Assembly (NCBI RefSeq): GCF_023715445.1
Contig: NZ_JAMBOD010000013.1
Location: 1 to 49,033, forward strand
DNA from: Fictibacillus nanhaiensis
Lineage (GTDB): Bacteria; Bacillota; Bacilli; Bacillales; Fictibacillaceae
Reading direction: 5' to 3'
Length of the DNA: 49,033 nt
In this document: piece after piece, positions 42,409-49,033 of the stretch
Layout of the letters: every line of letters starts with the position of its first letter
Numbering within the stretch: the stretch's first letter is position 1
Notes under the pieces: generated by a model
Databases searched by the model: none
The model's input: only the letters and a program-made list of their open reading frames with translations
Told to the model about the DNA's origin: nothing
Made by a program: the position numbers and the translations under genes

Positions 42409-43776
42409 ATGAGGCTTTCTTTATCAGAAAGAATTGCTAGTTGGTACAGCAGGTATTTTCCTCATGATTTTATTTTCGCAATAATTTTGACCCTTTTAGC
42501 TATTCTCAGCGCATATGCATTTACTGCAAGTTCTATTGGAGAAGTATTGGATGCTTGGTTTAATGGTATTCCCATGTTATTTACTTTCGCTTTTCAGCTC
42601 ATGTTTACTTATGCAGCTGCATTAGTGCTAGTTGACACTCCGGTTGTTCAACGGTGGATTATAAAAGCTGCTAAAACAATTAAAACTCCGACAGCGGCTT
42701 ATTTAATTACTGGAGTGGTTGGAGCATTAACATCGTTTTTAGGATGGTATATCGGACCAGTTGTTACTTCTATATTTGCCCGTACGGTCGGAAAGCAGAT
42801 TAAAGGAGTAGACTATCCACTTCTTGCTTCAATTGCTTACTCATCTTTCACTATTTCATTAACAGGTATTTCAGGTACGATTCCGTTATTTGTTTCAACT
42901 GAGGGTGAGCTGAACAATCAATTATTTGGAGGTATCATTTCCCTCGACAAGACTACGTTTTCTACATTAAATATTGTATCATGTCTAGCGATTGTTACGG
43001 TTACAACTCTAATCTATTATTTTGTGGCAAAGAATAAAAAGAAGATTACATCGTTTCAAGACCTGGCAATTGAGAATGAAGAAATCGCAAGCAGTATCGA
43101 ACCGGAAATATCCAATACTTTGAAAACAGATAAATCATTTGCAGACAAAATTAATGATTTTAGACCAACAATCTTAGTAATAGGTCTTATTGGATTCGTT
43201 TACCTTTTTTATTACTTCTCACAAAAAGGGATGGCTGGCTTAAATTTAAATACAGTTGCTTTTATTGCCCTTGTGATGGGGTTGCTTGTACAAAAAGATG
43301 CTGTAAGTTATTCGAAATCTTTCTCGAAAAACTTAATTTCAACGGGTTCAATTGGACTTCAATTCCCTCTATATGGAGGAATAGCTTCTGTGCTGATGGT
43401 ATCAGGCTTAGCTGGTAAACTTACAGACTATATTGTAAGCGTTTCCACAGAAACCACTTTTCCGATACTGACATTCCTTGTAACAGGGTTTATAAACTTA
43501 TTCATTCCATCAGCAGGATCTCAGTTTACTGCAACTGCTCCATTCTTTATTCCTGCTGCGCAAGCATTAGGAGTAGAAATGCCTAGAGCAGTTATGGCAA
43601 TCACTTACGGAGACATATGGACGAACTTAGTTCAGCCATTTTGGACATTGTTATATTTCCCTATATTAGCTGCAGGTACTAGATTGCAGGTAAGAGATTT
43701 CTTAGGATACTGTTTGCCCATCTTATTGGCTGTAGGTGTAATTTGGATTGTAGCTTTAATGTTCCTTCCTATTTAG
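42409..43776 (+). CDS. AtoE-family short-chain fatty acid transporter
   Basis: The 455-aa membrane protein has about 11-12 helices and the family pattern of E. coli AtoE: SERIASWYSRYFPHDFIFAI at the N-terminus, VVGALTSFLGWYIGPVVTSI in the middle, and INLFIPSAGSQFTATAPFFI near the C-terminus. AtoE-type carriers bring short-chain fatty acids into the cell. Between the crotonase and a CoA ligase it most likely imports the acid used by this operon. GGGGGTTATATGA precedes ATG 42409. Confidence 0.85.
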   Translation: MRLSLSERIASWYSRYFPHDFIFAIILTLLAILSAYAFTASSIGEVLDAWFNGIPMLFTFAFQLMFTYAAALVLVDTPVVQRWIIKAAKTIKTPTAAYLITGVVGALTSFLGWYIGPVVTSIFARTVGKQIKGVDYPLLASIAYSSFTISLTGISGTIPLFVSTEGELNNQLFGGIISLDKTTFSTLNIVSCLAIVTVTTLIYYFVAKNKKKITSFQDLAIENEEIASSIEPEISNTLKTDKSFADKINDFRPTILVIGLIGFVYLFYYFSQKGMAGLNLNTVAFIALVMGLLVQKDAVSYSKSFSKNLISTGSIGLQFPLYGGIASVLMVSGLAGKLTDYIVSVSTETTFPILTFLVTGFINLFIPSAGSQFTATAPFFIPAAQALGVEMPRAVMAITYGDIWTNLVQPFWTLLYFPILAAGTRLQVRDFLGYCLPILLAVGVIWIVALMFLPI

Positions 43777-43807
43777 TTAATAGCAATAGTTGAAAGGTGG
43801 TTATAAA

Positions 43808-45217
43808 GTGAGTTTTCCGTACTACCATAAAACGATTGACTGGAATAAGCTCGTCTCTGAGTATGAACCTCCTCTCGAGTTTATGGAGGGAACTTGGAAA
43901 TGGAGCCGTGACAGAATTGAGTATACACAGCTCCAACGGTTAAAAGAAACATTAAATAAAGGCAGTGAGATTCCTTTTTATCAAATTCTGTGGGAGAAAC
44001 ATGGTTTCTCCCCAGAAGATGTACAGTCTCTTGATGATATGTACAAAATCCCCATTTATACAATAGAAGATATTCGAGATAGCATCGAACGAAAACCGCC
44101 ATTTGGTGATTATCAAAAATATCATTTTTCTGATGGAACTCACACACCCTTGAGATTCTTTACAAGTGGTGGAACTACTGGTACACCTAGACCGACCATT
44201 TATTCCCAGTGGGATAGAGAGGTGGGGGCTATCCTAAGTGCTCGAACATTCTACCTTCAGGGTATTAAACCTGGTGATGCCGTTATCAATGCTTGGTCTT
44301 ATTCAACTCATAATGCAGCTTGGATAATGGATCATGCATTGTGGCATTGGTTAGGATGTACTCCCATAACGACAGGAACAGGGAATGTAACGCCTACTGA
44401 AAAACAGGTTGAATTTGCAAAGACTTTTGGTGCTTCAGCGATCATTGCAACATCAGATTATTTATTACACATCGCTGAAACTGCAAAGAAAATGGGGTAT
44501 GACCCGAAGACAGATTTTAATTTAAGAACACTATCCGCATTTGGGAATACGGTGCCAGTAGAAGAAGCATTCGGAATCCCTGTTTATGATTCATATGCGT
44601 TTCATGAAGTTCAATATGTGGCAGCGGAATGTCCAGCTAAACAAGGACTGCATATTTTTGAAGATTCCTTTATCGTTGAAGTCGTTGATTTTGAGACAGG
44701 TAAACCGCTTCCGCCAGGTCATAGAGGAAACATCGTGGTAACAGCTCTTTATAAGACAGGAACCCAGCAGATCCGTTATAACATTCAAGACATCTCTGCT
44801 CTCTATGAAATGGTGCCTTGTGCCTGCGGCAGTCTGCATAAACGGATGGAATATTTCCAAGGTCGAAGTGACACCATGGTGAAACTGCGCGGTATTAATG
44901 TATGGCCGGAAGCATGCGGGAAAATCGTTTCTGAAGATAGCAGAACAAATGGTGAATATTACTGTTATGTAGAAAAGGTTATACAAGATGGAAAACCAGC
45001 AAAAGACGAAATGACGATATTGGTTGAAAAAAGAAGTGTTGATCAACATGATGAGTCATTAAAACAAGATTTAGAAGAGATCTTAAAAAGAAAAATTGGT
45101 GTAAAAATTCATGTTCAAATTGTAGATACGGATTCATTAATGGAATTAACGGGACATGGCCATAGAGCAAAATTAAAACGGTTCGAGGATCGCCGAAAAG
45201 AGGGGATGGGTGTATGA
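43808..45217 (+). CDS. PaaK-like acyl-CoA ligase, second copy
   Basis: GTG 43808 is chosen because AAAGGTGG (43793-43800) lies seven bases before it. The 469-aa protein belongs to the same branch as the ligase at 29937 but is clearly diverged. The P-loop is FTSGGTTGTPRPT, the hinge is QIRYNIQDISALYE, the Cys-rich part VPCACGSLHKRM, and the following GRSDTMVKLRGINVWPEA is family-typical. The final region has GHGHRAKLKRF with candidate Lys. It activates a carboxylic acid to a CoA thioester. The stop overlaps the start of the alcohol dehydrogenase gene (ATGA). Confidence 0.85.
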   Translation: MSFPYYHKTIDWNKLVSEYEPPLEFMEGTWKWSRDRIEYTQLQRLKETLNKGSEIPFYQILWEKHGFSPEDVQSLDDMYKIPIYTIEDIRDSIERKPPFGDYQKYHFSDGTHTPLRFFTSGGTTGTPRPTIYSQWDREVGAILSARTFYLQGIKPGDAVINAWSYSTHNAAWIMDHALWHWLGCTPITTGTGNVTPTEKQVEFAKTFGASAIIATSDYLLHIAETAKKMGYDPKTDFNLRTLSAFGNTVPVEEAFGIPVYDSYAFHEVQYVAAECPAKQGLHIFEDSFIVEVVDFETGKPLPPGHRGNIVVTALYKTGTQQIRYNIQDISALYEMVPCACGSLHKRMEYFQGRSDTMVKLRGINVWPEACGKIVSEDSRTNGEYYCYVEKVIQDGKPAKDEMTILVEKRSVDQHDESLKQDLEEILKRKIGVKIHVQIVDTDSLMELTGHGHRAKLKRFEDRRKEGMGV

Positions 45218-46263
45218 AAGCCATTGTACTTAACTCACATGGACCAATTGAACATTTAAACATTTCAAATGACCAATCTTTACAAGACCTCCAATATGGA
45301 GAGATAAGACTAAAGATTATGTATTGTGGTTTGAATCATTTAGACTTATGGCTTCGAAAAGGGGGAACAGGGGATAAGATAACGCTGCCTCGTATACCCG
45401 GAAGTGATATCGTCGGAATTATTGAGTCGAAAGGTGAAGGCGTTTTTAATTTATCTAAAGGAGATACGGTATTAGTTTATCCAGGTACATCTTGCGGGGA
45501 TTGCACGTACTGTCAAAAAGGAAGAGAGACTCTTTGTAAGGAGTTTAAGATAATCGGTTATCACATAGATGGCGGTTATTCCGACTATATAAATGTTCCT
45601 GCAAAAAACGTAGTTAAAATTGAAGCTCAAAATCTAGACGCATGGGCTGCCGTACCCGTTTCGTATATAACTGCCTGGAATGGTTTAGTGACGAAAGGGA
45701 ATCTAACTATGTTTGATACAGTAGTTGTTTGGGGTGCTACTGGCGGATTAGGATATGCAGCCCTAACCATTGCTGAAGGATTCAGTGCAAAAACGATAGG
45801 GATAGTCGGATCAAAAGAAAAGGAACTGTTTTTAAGAGAAAGAGGATATAAAGGACATATCGTTGTAAGGTCAGAGAACTTACAAAAAGAGATTAGGGAA
45901 CTAACAGATAATCAGGGTGTTGATATCGTTCTTGACCATGTAGGACAAGAGACATGGAAAGAAAGCTTGAAGATGTTAAAGCGTGGAGGACGATTGGCCT
46001 TTTGTGGAGTGACAACTGGTCATCAAGCTGTTACTGACCTGCGTTATATCTTAGGTAAACAGTTAACGATTCATGGATCATGGATGGGAGACATGAATGA
46101 TTTTAAAGAAGTTGTTCAATTTATTGAAGTGAATGAAAACTTACCTTACATTTGGAAGACGTATAGTCTTGATGAAGTTAGAGATGCACACCAAGTGATG
46201 GAAGAACAAAGACACATTGGAAAAATCGTATTAAAAGTGAATGAAGAGGAAAAGGCTATATGA
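45214..46263 (+). CDS. Zinc-dependent medium-chain alcohol dehydrogenase
   Basis: The 349-aa MDR enzyme has the catalytic-zinc Cys in YCGLNHLDLWLRKGG, the structural zinc lobe CGDCTYCQKGRETLC with four Cys, and the NAD(P)-binding segment VWGATGGLGYAAL. It would oxidise a secondary or primary alcohol; in this operon the likely substrate is a hydroxyacyl-CoA. Zinc MDR enzymes of this kind serve as 6-hydroxycyclohexenecarbonyl-CoA dehydrogenase in benzoyl-CoA degradation, which fits the BadI-like crotonase, but no ring reductase is present here. Four-base overlaps at both ends show tight coupling. Confidence 0.85.
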   Translation: MKAIVLNSHGPIEHLNISNDQSLQDLQYGEIRLKIMYCGLNHLDLWLRKGGTGDKITLPRIPGSDIVGIIESKGEGVFNLSKGDTVLVYPGTSCGDCTYCQKGRETLCKEFKIIGYHIDGGYSDYINVPAKNVVKIEAQNLDAWAAVPVSYITAWNGLVTKGNLTMFDTVVVWGATGGLGYAALTIAEGFSAKTIGIVGSKEKELFLRERGYKGHIVVRSENLQKEIRELTDNQGVDIVLDHVGQETWKESLKMLKRGGRLAFCGVTTGHQAVTDLRYILGKQLTIHGSWMGDMNDFKEVVQFIEVNENLPYIWKTYSLDEVRDAHQVMEEQRHIGKIVLKVNEEEKAI

Positions 46264-47111
46264 ACGTAAATCATATATTGGTGGTCGGATCAGGTGTAAT
46301 GGGAAGGGGTATTGCTTATTCAGCTGCATTAGGAGGATATCAAGTAACATTATGCGATATTTCTCAAAGCGCTATAGAAAAAGCAAAGAGTGAAATTGGA
46401 CATTTATTTTTAAAGGCGGTGGATAGCGAAAGGCTTACCTCGGAAAAAGCAGAACATTTTTCAAGTAAATTAAACTATTCTACTGAACTTGAAAAGAGTG
46501 CATCTTCTGCAAATTTTGTTATAGAAGCCGTGCCGGAAGTTATGTCAATTAAGAAAGATATCTTTGAAAAGTTAGATCAATACACGTCGACTGAGACGAT
46601 TTTGGCTACCAATACTTCCACTATGAGTCCAACCGAAATAGGTTCTTATACGAACAGGGCTGACAAAACAATCGCTATGCATTTTTTTAACCCGGTTCAT
46701 AAGATGAAGCTTGTTGAAATCATTAAAGGACTTGAAACAAGTGAAGAAACTCTGCGGGTTACTCAAGAAGTAGCCCATGCAATGGGAAAAGAAACCGTTG
46801 GTGTAAATGAGTTTCCCGGTTTTGTTACAAGCCGTATTAGCAGTTTAGTAGGTAATGAAGCTTTTAACATGCTGATGGAGGGGGTAGGTTCACCAGAAGA
46901 AATTGATAAAGCCATCGAACTTGGATTGAATTATCCAATGGGACCATTTAAGTTAGGAGACTTAGTAGGTCTTGATACGCGACTGAAAAATCTGGAATAC
47001 CTTCATAAAACTCTTGGTGAAAAATACAGACCAAGCCCGCTTTTAGTGAAATATGTGAAGGCAGGAAGGCTAGGAAGAAAATCAGGAAAGGGCGTTTATA
47101 ATTACACATAA
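46260..47111 (+). CDS. 3-hydroxyacyl-CoA dehydrogenase (3-hydroxybutyryl-CoA type)
   Basis: The 283-aa enzyme has the Rossmann motif VVGSGVMGRGIAYSAAL at the start, the ATNTSTMSPTEI segment, the catalytic His and Glu in MHFFNPVHKMKLVEIIKG, and NEFPGFVTSRI before the helical C-terminal domain. Its length equals that of stand-alone 3-hydroxybutyryl-CoA dehydrogenases. It oxidises (S)-3-hydroxyacyl-CoA with NAD. It overlaps the previous gene by four bases and precedes an enoyl-CoA hydratase, giving two consecutive beta-oxidation steps. Confidence 0.9.
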   Translation: MNVNHILVVGSGVMGRGIAYSAALGGYQVTLCDISQSAIEKAKSEIGHLFLKAVDSERLTSEKAEHFSSKLNYSTELEKSASSANFVIEAVPEVMSIKKDIFEKLDQYTSTETILATNTSTMSPTEIGSYTNRADKTIAMHFFNPVHKMKLVEIIKGLETSEETLRVTQEVAHAMGKETVGVNEFPGFVTSRISSLVGNEAFNMLMEGVGSPEEIDKAIELGLNYPMGPFKLGDLVGLDTRLKNLEYLHKTLGEKYRPSPLLVKYVKAGRLGRKSGKGVYNYT

Positions 47112-47128
47112 TGTGAAGGAGAACGTCT

Positions 47129-47905
47129 ATGAACTTTGAATATTTGTTATTAAATGTTGAAGATCATATTGGAACGATCACAGTAAATCGACCAGAAAAA
47201 AGAAACGCGATGAATTCAGAAAGCTGGATTGAACTTCGCGATGCAGTGAGTTATTTTAATAGGATGCAAGAAGTAAGGGTAATTGTAATCACAGGAGCAG
47301 GTGACCAGTCATTTGTTTCTGGTGCTGATATTGAGTGGTTAAGAGATCGTCAGCCTCTAGATATTTATGGATCTGCTGTCCAAGATGTCCTGCTTAGTGT
47401 CTATCAATCGAAAAAACCAGTTATTGCAGCTATAAATGGATATGCATTAGGTGGGGGCTGTGAGCTTGCAACAGCATGTGACTTTAGGATCGCTAGTGAG
47501 CATGCAAAATTTGGCCAGCCTGAGATCACCCTAGGTATCTTGCCAGCAGGTGGAGGAACTCAACAATTAACGAGATTGATTGGACTTCCAAGAGCAAAAG
47601 AATTAATTTTAACTGGTAAAATAATTAATGCACAGCAAGCTTATGAATATGGATTAATCAATGAGATAACATCAAAAGAAAATTTCAAGGACAGAATTAA
47701 GGAGTTTGCTAAGTCACTAGCTAGTAAGCCTCCTGTAGCATTGATGTTGGCTAAGATTGCATTAAATGAAAGTGTGACAACTGATTTAAATGCAGGATTG
47801 GCACTTGAAAAATCGTTACAGGCAATTCTATTCAGTACTCAAGATAAAATAGAAGGGACAACAGCTTTTTTAGAAAAAAGAGAAGCACAATTTATAGGGA
47901 AGTAA
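47129..47905 (+). CDS. Enoyl-CoA hydratase
   Basis: The 258-aa crotonase is of standard size. The oxyanion-hole segments are FVSGADIEWL and NGYALGGGCELATACD, and the two catalytic Glu lie in FGQPEITLGILPAGGG (E at the PEI position) and in GGGCELA. It hydrates trans-2-enoyl-CoA to 3-hydroxyacyl-CoA. It is the last gene of the sigma-54 operon; a terminator follows. Unlike the first crotonase of the operon it has no zinc ribbon. Confidence 0.9.
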   Translation: MNFEYLLLNVEDHIGTITVNRPEKRNAMNSESWIELRDAVSYFNRMQEVRVIVITGAGDQSFVSGADIEWLRDRQPLDIYGSAVQDVLLSVYQSKKPVIAAINGYALGGGCELATACDFRIASEHAKFGQPEITLGILPAGGGTQQLTRLIGLPRAKELILTGKIINAQQAYEYGLINEITSKENFKDRIKEFAKSLASKPPVALMLAKIALNESVTTDLNAGLALEKSLQAILFSTQDKIEGTTAFLEKREAQFIGK

Positions 47906-47912
47906 TTTCACG

Positions 47913-47937
47913 AGACCTGTTTAAAGGTCTTTTTTTA
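47913..47937 (+). terminator. Terminator of the sigma-54 operon
   Basis: AGACCT and AGGTCT pair around GTTTAA, followed by a run of T. Confidence 0.85.
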
Positions 47938-47996
47938 TTGCAGCTCACGTGAAGGAAAAATGAGAACAGTTTACATATTACTACAAAGTGACTATT

Positions 47997-48006
47997 TTGG
48001 TATAAT
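47997..48006 (+). promoter_or_regulatory. Extended -10 promoter of the coiled-coil gene
   Basis: TTGGTATAAT has the TGN extension before a perfect TATAAT; no good -35 box is seen. Transcription would start near 48013, which rules out a start codon at 47960 for the gene. Confidence 0.5.
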
Positions 48007-48046
48007 TTTAATTGATGAAATAAAATTGGAAATTGGGGCGGTAATT

Positions 48047-48880
48047 TTGTTTGGTAAAATAAAGAAACTACTTAATTTGAATAAAACTATTCATGAAAAA
48101 GAAAAATATTTGGAAGAGATGGAGGAAAAAACAAAGGATAAAGAAAAACTATACGCGGATACAATTACTGAGGCAAGGGAATCTATTAAATCTGAATCAG
48201 AACAATTAATAAAATCAGCAATAGAAGAAGCTGGACAAATTAAAATTAATGCAGAAAGAGATTTAACTGATTTAATTAACGAAAAAGAAAAAATGGAAGA
48301 AGAAACGAGGAAAACTGAAGAACAACTAGACAAAGTAAACAAGGAAATAACGAAGTTGAAAAAAGCTGCTGCAAAGTTTAAAAGTGAATCAGTTGGAATT
48401 AAAGAACTAATTGAAAAGTTCCCTAATGCAGTAGATTTTACAGTAATAGAACAGGATCTAGAGGTACTGGAACAATCTTTAGGTGATGGTGTCTTAAATA
48501 CAATTATAGAACTTGATCTGCACCATAAAGATTCAAAAATGTTGAGAAAAGAAATGAATGCTAACAATAAAGAAATTAAAAAGTTGCTGACTTCCTATGA
48601 AACCCGTTATACAACTAAAGCAAATAAAACAATCTATCATTTGATGGTGATTGGTTTACAAGCTGAATTGCAAAACATTCTTTATACACTTAGTTATACA
48701 AACTTAGAAAAAGCACAAGAAAACGCTAAGAATTTAATTGATAAATATTTAACGATATGTGGAAATGGAAACGCGAGTATTTTACCGACTATAACCCGTT
48801 TTTTAACTGAACTAAAACCACAAACTAGCCTGCAAAAAAAAGCACCCTTATTCTTAGCCTTCAATTGGTTTAAGGAATGA
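48047..48880 (+). CDS. Coiled-coil protein, unknown (possible DUF4041 relative)
   Basis: The TTG at 48047, five bases after GGGGCGGT and downstream of the predicted promoter, gives 277 aa starting MFGKIKKLLNLNK. Residues about 15-115 are a long coiled coil rich in Lys and Glu. The C-terminal 160 residues look globular and helical (KTIYHLMVIGLQAELQNILY, then NLEKAQENAKNLIDKYLTIC). The layout of coiled coil plus a helical end is like that of phage and defence-associated DUF4041 proteins, but the match is weak. The base composition is more AT-rich than in the catabolic operons. It lies next to an insertion sequence, so it may be accessory DNA. Confidence 0.6.
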   Translation: MFGKIKKLLNLNKTIHEKEKYLEEMEEKTKDKEKLYADTITEARESIKSESEQLIKSAIEEAGQIKINAERDLTDLINEKEKMEEETRKTEEQLDKVNKEITKLKKAAAKFKSESVGIKELIEKFPNAVDFTVIEQDLEVLEQSLGDGVLNTIIELDLHHKDSKMLRKEMNANNKEIKKLLTSYETRYTTKANKTIYHLMVIGLQAELQNILYTLSYTNLEKAQENAKNLIDKYLTICGNGNASILPTITRFLTELKPQTSLQKKAPLFLAFNWFKE

Positions 48881-48906
48881 GGTTGTTTTTTTGATATGGT
48901 TTGGTG

Positions 48907-49033
48907 TGTCAACAGCGGTTTAATTTTCCCTATTTTCAACGGTCCAAAATTCCCTATTACTAATTAACTGCCGGTTGTATGCCGGCTTTTTGCTTTTCAC
49001 GAAGTCTAAATGATTGTCCTTTGATATTGAAAG
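48907..49033 (-). mobile_element. End of an IS21-family insertion sequence, cut by the window edge
   Basis: The right end of the window encodes the istB tail on the minus strand. Outside it lie an end sequence starting TGTCAACAGCGG (48907) and repeated AATTTTCCCTATT / AAATTCCCTATT strings, as expected for the multiple terminal repeats of IS21 elements. The rest of the element lies beyond 49033. Confidence 0.6.
48960..49033 (-). CDS. istB: IS21-family ATPase helper protein IstB, C-terminal end (partial)
   Basis: The minus strand reads NIKGQSFRLREKQKAG to a TAG at 48960-48962. The phrase (I/L)NIKGxSFRLRE is the usual C-terminus of IstB, the AAA+ ATPase that assists the IstA transposase. Only the last 24 residues are inside the window. 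Confidence 0.6.
   Translation of the reverse strand, partial: FNIKGQSFRLREKQKAGIQPAVN

Noticed and set aside
44591-45049. Long antisense open frame (152 codons) inside the second PaaK-like gene
   Set aside because: It mirrors codon bias of the sense gene and has no RBS or domain pattern.
48091-48567. Antisense frame rich in Ser and Phe
   Set aside because: It is the mirror image of the Lys/Glu-rich coiled coil on the other strand.

Overview
The window looks like chromosome of a low-GC, Gram-positive, endospore-forming member of the Bacillaceae. The reasons are strong AGGAGG-type ribosome binding sites with many TTG and GTG starts, CotF-like spore-coat genes, cre-like sites, GntR/FCD, ECF and sigma-54 regulators, and dense U-tailed terminators. 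The genus cannot be fixed from the sequence alone. No rRNA, tRNA or CRISPR array was seen.

Layout. Positions 1-4300 hold a gene start at the left edge, a large secreted phosphodiester glycosidase/metallophosphoesterase fusion, and decayed gene remnants on both sides of it. Positions 4400-9060 are an accessory patchwork: two GNAT acetyltransferases, two Nudix hydrolases, small membrane proteins and lipoproteins, a P-loop kinase, one gene with an amber stop, and one gene that seems to start at ATT. Positions 9125-11102 hold an ECF sigma/anti-sigma pair whose sigma gene is frameshifted. Positions 11455-14730 are a five-gene, sigma-factor-led operon with a BtrH-like protein, two GyrI-like ligand-binding proteins and a VOC protein. 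Positions 14948-18153 hold a Dph6-like PP-loop ligase, a membrane protein, two convergent small paralogues that share a terminator, and a spore-coat pair. Positions 18291-20231 are a complete group II intron with maturase, followed by a decapitated lipoprotein gene. Positions 21045-23325 hold a HAD hydrolase, a Gfo/Idh/MocA oxidoreductase and a 47-aa gene.

Two catabolic operons dominate the right half. The first (23486-33067) encodes an MFS carrier, its own sigma factor, a FadR-type regulator, a MeaB chaperone, a two-subunit B12-dependent acyl-CoA mutase, a PaaK-like CoA ligase, an SDR dehydrogenase and an AEC transporter. The gene set suggests uptake, CoA activation, carbon-skeleton rearrangement and oxidation of a carboxylic acid. 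The mutase has substitutions at the residues that define every substrate class I know, and Asn in place of the active-site His, so its substrate is an open question. The second (39346-47905) has a PrpR-type sigma-54 activator facing a textbook -24/-12 promoter. That promoter drives a crotonase with a C-terminal zinc ribbon, an AtoE-type fatty-acid carrier, a second PaaK-like ligase, a zinc alcohol dehydrogenase, a 3-hydroxyacyl-CoA dehydrogenase and an enoyl-CoA hydratase.

Between the two lie a secreted GHL10-like glycosidase and a GH84 beta-N-acetylglucosaminidase, behind a cre-like site and a 28-bp palindrome. These two enzymes and the fusion protein at the left share a small accessory module. 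The window ends with a coiled-coil protein and the 3' end of an IS21-family istB gene.
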